Positions 58,494 to 64,000 of a stretch of 64,000 nt of DNA are shown here, in pieces; within the stretch, counting starts at the first letter, position 1, and each line of letters starts with the position of its first letter. Source of the stretch: Tenericutes bacterium HGW-Tenericutes-2 (GTDB taxonomy: Bacteria; Bacillota_I; Bacilli_A; Acholeplasmatales; Acholeplasmataceae). Made by a program: the position numbers and the translations under genes. The notes under the pieces were generated by a model. That model made no database searches, was not told where the DNA came from, and saw only the letters and a program-made list of their open reading frames with translations. The stretch is from assembly GCA_002839095.1 (NCBI GenBank), contig PGXL01000010.1, positions 1 through 64,000 on the forward strand, read 5' to 3'.

Positions 58494-58817
58494 ATGTTAC
58501 ATTTTGCATTAGACTATAACGATTTAGTAATTGAATTTAAGAGAAAAATTGTGCTTGAAGGTGTACCAATTATGGTAACTTTACTAGCAGATAAAATCTA
58601 TGCAATCCAGGACAAATGTACACACTTAGGTGGTTCGTTATCAAAGGGAACTGTTGAAAACACTGATGTTAAATGTAGACTACATGGAGCAAAATTTGAT
58701 TTGAAAACAGGTAATGTCATCGATAAAGCACACGTTGGTTTTATAAAAATGCCTACTAAAAAAGCTAAAGTCTATAGAACTGAAGTTATCGATGGGAAAA
58801 TATTTATCGAGATATAA
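58494..58817 (+). CDS. Rieske-type [2Fe-2S] protein
   Basis: 107-residue soluble ferredoxin-like Rieske protein. The cluster ligands are in CTHLGGSL (near residue 42) and CRLHGAKFD (near 61), the Cys-x-His and Cys-x-x-His pairs of dioxygenase-type ferredoxins. AGGAGG lies before the ATG. It follows glpK by 66 bp and may be co-expressed with the glycerol oxidoreductases or have its own promoter. The partner is unknown. Confidence 0.9.
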   Translation: MLHFALDYNDLVIEFKRKIVLEGVPIMVTLLADKIYAIQDKCTHLGGSLSKGTVENTDVKCRLHGAKFDLKTGNVIDKAHVGFIKMPTKKAKVYRTEVIDGKIFIEI

Positions 58818-58842
58818 TGGTTTTTAAAATACATAAAAATAT

Positions 58843-58878
58843 AACGTAGACACCAAGATTAAGTGTCTACGTTTTTAT
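58843..58878 (+). terminator. Terminator after Rieske gene
   Basis: A perfect 11-bp stem AACGTAGACAC / GTGTCTACGTT with a 9-base loop and T tract. It marks the end of the glycerol region and could serve the convergent nitroreductase in part. Confidence 0.92.
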
Positions 58879-58914
58879 TATGATGAAATCTATAGTTGAA
58901 AAAATTAACTAAGT

Positions 58915-59457
58915 CTATGAATATATCGTAGTGAGGTCACTAGCACTTTTTCGTGTCTTAAGTTGACCTTTTGACTCTACGAATCCAACCATAACTAATC
59001 CAGCAACAATCTCATTTGTACTTAAACCAAGAACTTCCTTAAAAAGATCAGATTCAATATACTTTGGAGTTTTCCAAAAACTACCATATCCTTCTTCCTC
59101 TAAAAGTAGTAAGAAATTTTGAATTACAGCTGATATTGCCTGTAGATCCTCTAGCTCATCTGCATAATTGACATTTCTTGGCATTACAAATGCAACAACC
59201 ATAGGAGCTTGGAATACCTTCTCTATTGTTTTTTTCATGTCTTCTTTTTGATCATCTTTGAATTCATTTAAAAAACGATGAACAAATAGAGATTTTCCAG
59301 ACCCTTCAAGAATGATAAATCGCCATGGTTCTCTCATTTTATGGTTAGGTGCATAAACAGCATAATCCAAGAGTTCAATGATTTGCTTACTCTCAACTTT
59401 AGTATTTGTAAACTTATTGCTGCTAACTCTATTTCGAATAATTTCTTTTACTGACAT
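58915..59457 (-). CDS. Nitroreductase family protein
   Basis: FMN-dependent oxidoreductase of 180 residues. NRVSSNKFTNTKV near residue 8 (the RRSxRxF-type FMN contact, with the arginine partly replaced), YAPNHKMREPWRFI near 34, and the C-terminal G-VG-V segment are family features. It probably reduces nitroaromatics, quinones or flavins with NAD(P)H. It is transcribed alone on the minus strand. Confidence 0.85.
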   Translation of the reverse strand: MSVKEIIRNRVSSNKFTNTKVESKQIIELLDYAVYAPNHKMREPWRFIILEGSGKSLFVHRFLNEFKDDQKEDMKKTIEKVFQAPMVVAFVMPRNVNYADELEDLQAISAVIQNFLLLLEEEGYGSFWKTPKYIESDLFKEVLGLSTNEIVAGLVMVGFVESKGQLKTRKSASDLTTIYS

Positions 59458-59528
59458 GTTAACATCTCCCTTATAACACTATCATACATCCAAAACCAAT
59501 AATTTTCAAAGTACATGATTTAATGCAG

Positions 59529-59569
59529 CAAAAAAAGAGTAAAAGGAAAGAGGTTACCCCTTTTACTCT
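59529..59569 (-). terminator. Terminator downstream of small membrane protein gene
   Basis: An 11-bp stem (AGAGTAAAAGG / CCTTTTACTCT) with a 12-base loop and T tract on the minus strand, after the gene ending at 59593. Confidence 0.88.
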
Positions 59570-59592
59570 AAAGGGAGTGATGCAGTATTTGA

Positions 59593-60012
59593 TTAAATGA
59601 TACGTTTCGGGTGAAGAGGATTCCCTTGTGTCTCTTGAAATAGTTTGTCGCGAACCATGTCAAGAGCTGCTGTGATCAGCATGAAAAGGAGTGCCATGAG
59701 AATTGAAAATTGCAAGTTAAAACTTACAAAAGCGTACATTACAAAACCAACTGCAACTAAAATATACAGATAATGCATAATTTTGCTTAATCTAGGTTTA
59801 TATACACTGAGTTTATTGAAGCCTTCTTCTTGAAGAACAACAACAAAGACGATGAAAAGTATATAACCTATCATTCCTCCATAAAGGAGTAGCAAAGATG
59901 AATTATGTGTGGAATCATGGTTTGGCATGATTGCACCAATTAATCTTCCACCAAAAATATAAATGGCGATAAAGATTCCGATGATAAGACTAAATTTAAT
60001 TATGTTTTTCAT
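59593..60012 (-). CDS. Small four-helix membrane protein
   Basis: 139 residues with four hydrophobic helices and a short polar C-terminal tail (KLFQETQGNPLHP). No family is recognised. It is the last minus-strand gene before a strong terminator, and may share a transcript with the membrane protein and repeat-peptide genes upstream (70-bp and 209-bp gaps without a terminator that I can see). The Shine-Dalgarno site is weak. Confidence 0.62.
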   Translation of the reverse strand: MKNIIKFSLIIGIFIAIYIFGGRLIGAIMPNHDSTHNSSLLLLYGGMIGYILFIVFVVVLQEEGFNKLSVYKPRLSKIMHYLYILVAVGFVMYAFVSFNLQFSILMALLFMLITAALDMVRDKLFQETQGNPLHPKRII

Positions 60013-60082
60013 AGATGATCATATCCTTTCAAGCTAATCAAGTGTGTGTATTATGATAGACTAATGATTCAACATATCTATG

Positions 60083-60535
60083 TTAAACTGCAATTATCAT
60101 TATCGATTCTATTGCGAAGGAGAGTATTTGTGCATAAATTATGCTTGTAAGCAAGGCTAAAACAAACTCTATTCTCAAATCGTTTTTGATCATGCAGATA
60201 TTGTATTTTTCTTTGATAAATTTTCTTCGTTTCAATTGCAAATAGAAGATTAATGGCGAAATGATAATTAGTGCGAAAATCTGATAACTGATATTCAACT
60301 GATATTGAATGAAATTCAGTTTAAAAGATTCAAGCAGAATAAATGAAATCCACCACATCAGTATAATGACAATAGCTGTAAAGCAATACTTACTTCTAAT
60401 GTACTCATTCATACTGTTGCTTTCTACATTCAAGTCATGAGCTTTTTTGAGATATTTATTGTTTTGATGTACTCTATAGAGCATCCAAATTGTTAGAATT
60501 ATGGTAATCATCCAGATCAAAATCAAATATGCCAT
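60083..60535 (-). CDS. Membrane protein next to the repeat-peptide gene
   Basis: 150 residues with four hydrophobic segments (about 1-18, 50-70, 80-103, 122-148) and a basic central loop LKRRKFIKEKY. GGAG lies nine bases before the ATG. No protease, ABC or kinase motif is visible. Because it follows the peptide precursor gene on the same strand, it could process, export or respond to the peptide, or be unrelated. The assignment is by position only. Confidence 0.6.
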   Translation of the reverse strand: MAYLILIWMITIILTIWMLYRVHQNNKYLKKAHDLNVESNSMNEYIRSKYCFTAIVIILMWWISFILLESFKLNFIQYQLNISYQIFALIIISPLIFYLQLKRRKFIKEKYNICMIKNDLRIEFVLALLTSIIYAQILSFAIESIMIIAV

Positions 60536-60691
60536 TTATACCAACTCCAATATACTCAAATTTTCATGATTCATTGTAATGAAAGATTGTAAATAGATTT
60601 TTTTGCTTATATCGCTAATGTGACATTTATTAATATTGAAACATTTTTGCAATATTTTTATTAGTATCTTCTTAAAAGATATCAATCGATA

Positions 60692-60700
60692 TGATATAAT
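60692..60700 (+). promoter_or_regulatory. Possible plus-strand extended -10 promoter facing the repeat gene
   Basis: TG-A-TATAAT with TTAAAA 17 bases upstream. If used, it would make an RNA antisense to the peptide precursor. An open plus-strand frame follows but lacks a ribosome site. Confidence 0.35.
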
Positions 60701-60744
60701 TGATTTAGATTTGTGAAGATAGAAAGTCAAGCAAACTTTTTGGA

Positions 60745-61198
60745 TTATAGACTTACCCAATCTGGTGCATCATTTCCATCAAAATCTAAACTCACCCAAT
60801 CTGGTGCGTCGTTTCCATCAAAGTCTAAACTGACCCAATCTGGTGCGTCGTTTCCATCAAAGTCTAAACTGACCCAATCTGGTGCGTCATTTCCATCAAA
60901 ATCTAAACTCACCCAATCTGGTGCGTCGTTTCCATCAAAATCTAAACTGACCCAATCTGGTGCGTCGTTTCCATCAAAGTCTAAACTGACCCAATCTGGT
61001 GCGTCGTTTCCATCAAAGTCTAAACTGACCCAATCTGGTGTCGTTTCCATCAAAATCTAAACTGACCCAATCTGGTGCGTCGTTTCCATCAAAATCCAAA
61101 ATTACGTTTGATGATGAATTCATCTCAACTTGCTCTAAACCGATCTTGGCAAATAAAATTACTACAAAAATTAATGCGACAGTTACTAATTTTCTCAT
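60745..61198 (-). CDS. Multi-copy secreted peptide precursor (candidate pheromone), frameshifted
   Basis: Starts at the ATG at 61198, eight bases after AAGGGAGG. MRK plus a hydrophobic run of about 14 residues gives an export signal. After a short linker ending NVIL, the 13-residue unit DFDGNDAPDWVSL begins. Nine copies are encoded to the stop at 60745, which falls exactly at a unit end. In the second copy a 2-bp deletion (between 61028 and 61064) shifts the frame: as written, the first frame ends after about 61 residues, and seven complete copies lie in the next frame. Restoring two bases gives one frame of 151 codons. All copy-to-copy base changes are silent. The unit is acidic with no basic residue. 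It is divergent from an HTH-TPR regulator. A Ca-binding repeat protein is an alternative. Confidence 0.75.
60755..61103. repeat. 39-bp tandem repeat, nine copies
   Basis: Seven 39-bp copies run head to tail from 60755 to 61027. A 37-bp copy follows at 61028-61064 and a slightly diverged 39-bp copy at 61065-61103. Variation is limited to a few positions (GCA/GCG, TCA/TCG, AAA/AAG, CTC/CTG on the plus strand). There are no spacers, so this is not a CRISPR array. Confidence 0.97.
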
Positions 61199-61217
61199 GG
61201 CTAATGCCTCCCTTTTA

Positions 61218-61239
61218 CCTAATTGTATTATCAATTAGG
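61218..61239. promoter_or_regulatory. Palindromic operator candidate between divergent genes
   Basis: CCTAATTG and CAATTAGG are perfectly inverted around TATTAT. The site lies 20 bases upstream of the peptide ATG and 63 upstream of the regulator ATG. On the minus strand a TAATAC -10-like element overlaps the loop and right arm, so a bound dimer would control the peptide promoter. Confidence 0.65.
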
Positions 61240-61301
61240 GTAAATGAACAGGGCGTATATGTCCTATTCGTAAGAAAAAACTGGGAAATAGAGGTGAAAA
61301 T

Positions 61302-62228
61302 ATGAAATCTCAGGATCTTTGTGGCTATTTAGAGCGTTTACGTTCTTCTAGAAACATATCTCAAGAAATCTTCACAAATGGAATAGTTTCACTCAGACAA
61401 TATCGAAGATATCTTAGCGGAGAATCAGATATCCCTTTTCAAGTTGCAGATAAATTATCTGAAAGATTGGGAGTTCAGACGATAAATCTTCTTGGTGAAA
61501 TTGAAGCTACGAGATTTGAAGAAAAACGTAAAGTTGATAAATTTTATAACTCAGTAGTCAACAATTCAAAAGATGATGTTTTGAGTATGATTACTTATTT
61601 TGAAAACCTCCAATTTATCGATCCTGAAAATAAGGTTCTATTTTTACACGGTTTGTCATTGTACATGTTGATTACTGATCAAGACACACGTAGTGTCACT
61701 GTTCAAAAAAATAAAGATCTAATTGCCTATCCAGCGATTTTAAAAAGAACGATAATTACGTTAAATGAGATGGTAATTTTGAGTTCCATTTTGGATTATT
61801 CGGATGATCCAAACGATACACAAGAAATATCTGAAAAATTAAAGCAGTATTTGGAGAATCGTTCATTTGTAATTGGAACAGGACATGAACCAATATTCAA
61901 CTTGGTGTTATTTAGACTTGCAAGGTATTCTGGTAAGAATAGTTTATTCGGGGATGTTATTAATTATTGTACCATGGGAATTGAAAGAAATCATTCACAC
62001 AAGTTTTACTATCTCTTAGATTATTTCTATTATTATACAGCATTAGCATATTACCGATTAGGTGAAATGGAAAAGTATCAAGTAACATTAATAAAGTGTT
62101 TCAATGTATTGCAAACCGAAGGTAATCAGAAAAAAATTGATAAATTCACACTTTTAATCAATCAAGATTTCAATATAAATTTCAAAGAATTCGTAGTCAG
62201 TTATTATCAAAACCAAACTCAAGAATGA
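61302..62228 (+). CDS. RRNPP-like HTH-TPR transcriptional regulator (candidate peptide receptor)
   Basis: 308 residues. Residues 5-65 form a Cro/C1-type helix-turn-helix (LERLRSSRNISQEIF, SLRQYRRYLSGESDIP, LSERLGV). The remaining 240 are all-helical; the segment near 238-270 (YYTALAYYRLGEMEKY) follows the TPR consensus. This is the architecture and length of Rgg/PlcR/PrgX-type cytosolic pheromone receptors. It is divergently transcribed from the repeat-peptide gene across a 103-bp region with a palindrome. GAGGTGAAA precedes the ATG. The link to the peptide is inference from synteny and architecture. Confidence 0.8.
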   Translation: MKSQDLCGYLERLRSSRNISQEIFTNGIVSLRQYRRYLSGESDIPFQVADKLSERLGVQTINLLGEIEATRFEEKRKVDKFYNSVVNNSKDDVLSMITYFENLQFIDPENKVLFLHGLSLYMLITDQDTRSVTVQKNKDLIAYPAILKRTIITLNEMVILSSILDYSDDPNDTQEISEKLKQYLENRSFVIGTGHEPIFNLVLFRLARYSGKNSLFGDVINYCTMGIERNHSHKFYYLLDYFYYYTALAYYRLGEMEKYQVTLIKCFNVLQTEGNQKKIDKFTLLINQDFNINFKEFVVSYYQNQTQE

Positions 62229-62231
62229 TAC

Positions 62232-62258
62232 AAGAGCATCCATAAAATGCTCTTTTAT
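62232..62258 (+). terminator. Terminator after the regulator gene
   Basis: AAGAGCA / TGCTCTT stem with a 9-base loop and T run, four bases past the stop. Confidence 0.82.
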
Positions 62259-62281
62259 TTTCAATTGCAAACTACGAATTA

Positions 62282-62290
62282 TGCTATAAT
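62282..62290 (+). promoter_or_regulatory. Extended -10 promoter for rlmI
   Basis: TG-C-TATAAT, 20 bases before the ATG; the -35 region is weak. Confidence 0.55.
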
Positions 62291-62309
62291 GAATTGAGGA
62301 GTTGATTAC

Positions 62310-63485
62310 ATGGAATCCTGTAAAATTTATCTAAAACCAAAAGAAGAAATTCGTATTATTCAAGGTCATCCTTGGGTTTACAATAATGAAATTGAACGCA
62401 TCGATGGGTCAATAAAAAGCGGTGATATCGCTTATGTTTATAGCAACAAAAAACAGTTCATTGGAAAAGGTTTTTTAAACACTTCTTCAAAGATTTTTGT
62501 TCGCATATTGTCAAGGGATGAATCTGAAATTATTGATGAAAATTTCTTCACTGAAATCATAAAAAGAGCTAATCAGTCTAGACTTGATTTAGGCTACAAA
62601 AATAGCTATCGAGTACTCTTTGGAGAAGCAGATGGTATACCTGGTTTTATCGTAGATAAGTATCAAGACTATCTATCAATTCAGATTTTATCTCTAGGAA
62701 TTGATTTACGAAAAGAGATGTTTGTCAAAATTCTTACCTCTATTTTTAGTCCAAAAGGCATCTATGAACGCAGTGATGTCCCTGTTAGAAAGAAGGAAGG
62801 GCTTGAACTTTTTAAGGGTGTTTTGTATGGAGATGTCCCCGATATAATCACCATAAAAGAGAACGATTTATCCATGGAAATTGACTTAAAAAATGGTCAA
62901 AAAACTGGTTCTTTTCTTGATCAGCAGGATAACCATAATGCTATCAAACCCTACGTAAAAGGTAAGTCTGTTCTAGATTGCTTCTCACATATTGGAGGGT
63001 TTGGATTGCATGCTGCTTACCATGGAGCTAGCGAAGTGACATGTCTAGATATTTCAGAACATGCTGTAGCTCAGATAGAAAAGAATGCAAAATTAAATCA
63101 TTTAAATCAAGTTAAAACTGTAAAATCTGATGTCTTCGATGCATTAAGAAATTATCAAAATATCGATCAAAAGTTTGATATGATCATCCTTGATCCACCT
63201 GCTTTCGCAAAAAAGGCTGATGACTTAAAAAAGGCATATCAAGGCTATAAAGACATCAATTTGCAAGCACTTAAAATAATCAATCCAAATGGATATTTAA
63301 TGAGTTGTTCTTGCTCTCATTATATGTCACCATCACTATTTCTTGAAATGCTAATGGATGCTTCAAATGATGCAAAAAGAATCACTCAAATGGTTGAATT
63401 TAGGATTCAAGGTAAGGATCATCCAGCTCTTTTAGGTTCTGATGAATCTCTATATTTGAAGTGTGTTATTTTACGTGTTAAGTAA
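62310..63485 (+). CDS. rlmI: 23S rRNA (cytosine) methyltransferase RlmI-like
   Basis: 391-residue class I SAM-dependent methyltransferase. The N-terminal PUA domain is about 1-75, the RlmI-specific middle domain has LFGEADGIPGFIVDKY near 105, and the catalytic domain holds GQKTGSFLDQQDN near 197 and LDCFSHIGGFGLHAA near 220. The DPPAFAK motif lies near 296 and the catalytic-type CSCSH near 335. It fits RlmI/YccW, which methylates C1962 of 23S rRNA. Confidence 0.92.
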   Translation: MESCKIYLKPKEEIRIIQGHPWVYNNEIERIDGSIKSGDIAYVYSNKKQFIGKGFLNTSSKIFVRILSRDESEIIDENFFTEIIKRANQSRLDLGYKNSYRVLFGEADGIPGFIVDKYQDYLSIQILSLGIDLRKEMFVKILTSIFSPKGIYERSDVPVRKKEGLELFKGVLYGDVPDIITIKENDLSMEIDLKNGQKTGSFLDQQDNHNAIKPYVKGKSVLDCFSHIGGFGLHAAYHGASEVTCLDISEHAVAQIEKNAKLNHLNQVKTVKSDVFDALRNYQNIDQKFDMIILDPPAFAKKADDLKKAYQGYKDINLQALKIINPNGYLMSCSCSHYMSPSLFLEMLMDASNDAKRITQMVEFRIQGKDHPALLGSDESLYLKCVILRVK

Positions 63486-63553
63486 CATTTTTTAAGACAA
63501 ATAATCCTTCTTATTTTAATCGATAAATATTGTTAAAATTTAAAAATAAATAT

Positions 63554-63587
63554 AAAAAAATGCGATATTTTATCGCATCTTTTTTTA
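63554..63587. terminator. Bidirectional terminator
   Basis: ATGCGATA / TATCGCAT around TTT, with an A run on the left and T run on the right. It terminates rlmI on the plus strand and the MFS gene on the minus strand. Confidence 0.88.
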
Positions 63588-63609
63588 CTACTTTTTTGTG
63601 TGTTTTTAA

Positions 63610-64000
63610 TTAGATATCTGCGTTATATATTTTCTTAAACTCATTTTTCATACGTAGTGGGATAAGAATAATTGCTGTTATTGAAACACTTGCTGTTAAT
63701 AGCATTATAAGGCGATAATCGTAAGTTGAGTATTCTGCTACATACCCAATAATTAATGCTCCAAATATAGCTCCAATGTTCCATAATAATCCTTGAGATG
63801 AGTTGACTCTACCTCTCATATGATTTGGAATGTAAACCTGTGTTGCAGTCATGCGAATATTGAATGAAGTTACTGACAAAAGTCCCACTAAAAAGCTAGC
63901 TGAAATCATTAAGAAATAGGGCATATAAAGCATGGTAGCACTTAAGGCTTCTACCGTGAAATAAACGATGATTGCTATCATATATCTCTTGTGTGGTGGG
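63610..64000 (-). CDS. MFS transporter, C-terminal part (cut by the window edge)
   Basis: The frame is open to the end of the window without a stop, so the ATG at 63981 is probably internal. About 130 residues are visible: four hydrophobic helices, with the MFS loop MRGRVNSSQGLLWNIGAIFGALIIGY between them. This is the last third of a major facilitator efflux protein of the group annotated as MFS drug exporters. The substrate is unknown. Confidence 0.8.
   Translation of the reverse strand, partial: PPHKRYMIAIIVYFTVEALSATMLYMPYFLMISASFLVGLLSVTSFNIRMTATQVYIPNHMRGRVNSSQGLLWNIGAIFGALIIGYVAEYSTYDYRLIMLLTASVSITAIILIPLRMKNEFKKIYNADI

Noticed and set aside
60536-60760. Small minus-strand gene overlapping the repeat end
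   Set aside because: Composition looks non-coding, there is no ribosome site, and it overlaps the peptide gene.
60713-61060. Plus-strand repeat protein
   Set aside because: It would begin with GTG without a ribosome site, has no signal peptide, and also breaks at the 2-bp deletion. The minus-strand gene has AAGGGAGG and an export signal.
60755-61103. CRISPR array
   Set aside because: The 39-bp repeats are contiguous with no spacers, and they translate as a peptide repeat behind a signal sequence.
61302-62228. Mollicutes code with TGA as tryptophan
   Set aside because: Several genes end in TGA at family-typical lengths with immediate downstream overlap or a terminator, and none of the long genes contains an in-frame TGA, so TGA is a stop here.

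Overview
The window is AT-rich bacterial DNA with close gene packing and good Shine-Dalgarno sites. TGA is used as a stop (for example at 4162-4164 and 62226-62228), so the code is standard. Two c-di-GMP enzymes, an LtaS-type sulfatase, GlpP antitermination, YolD next to a Y-family polymerase, DegV and purine fermentation genes point to a low-GC Firmicutes-related anaerobe. An Acholeplasma/Izemoplasma-like Mollicutes relative is a reasonable guess, but this is inference: no rRNA or tRNA gene was seen.

Layout. (1) 129-1286: a secreted family-16 glucanase lipoprotein. (2) 1432-21691: purine catabolism. Guanine deaminase on + converges on a roughly 20-kb minus-strand operon that reads mocA, a xanthine dehydrogenase-type trio, a small membrane protein, XdhC, an NTPase, a hydantoinase-like enzyme, ssnA, a PreA-like protein, a second dehydrogenase trio, adenine deaminase, two PLP enzymes, ygeY and ygeW. 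Adenine and guanine would be deaminated to hypoxanthine and xanthine, oxidised by the molybdo-enzymes, then opened and fermented by the amidohydrolase/ygeW/ygeY branch. (3) 21889-34129: housekeeping and salvage genes (plsC, degV, trhO, a beta-glucuronidase, a MATE pump, GMP reductase, a polar amino acid ABC transporter). (4) 34121-42259: mostly membrane proteins, a degenerate ABC fusion, a PadR/HAAS pair and an EamA transporter. (5) 42520-45957: a diguanylate cyclase followed by an EAL phosphodiesterase. (6) 46050-53026: PPIase, pseudouridine synthase, Y-family polymerase with YolD, an LtaS-like enzyme and a sugar-nucleotide epimerase-type protein. (7) 53116-58817: glycerol catabolism under GlpP, with a consensus promoter, two leaders that share a short box, an FAD/FAD/DUF1667 trio, glycerol kinase and a Rieske protein. 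(8) 58915-64000: a nitroreductase, two small membrane proteins, the repeat-peptide/regulator locus, rlmI and a truncated MFS gene.

The most unusual element is at 60745-62228. A small minus-strand gene encodes a hydrophobic export signal followed by nine tandem copies of a 13-residue acidic peptide (DFDGNDAPDWVSL). Directly divergent from it is a 308-residue protein with an N-terminal HTH and a TPR-like C-terminal region, the layout of RRNPP (Rap/Rgg/NprR/PlcR/PrgX) pheromone receptors. A perfect 8-6-8 palindrome lies between them. I read this as a candidate peptide quorum-sensing system whose pheromone precursor is multi-copy. One repeat carries a 2-bp deletion that breaks the frame, so phase variation, decay or an assembly error must be considered.

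Most start codons were moved inward from the longest open frame where a Shine-Dalgarno site and family alignment supported it; these choices are stated per gene.
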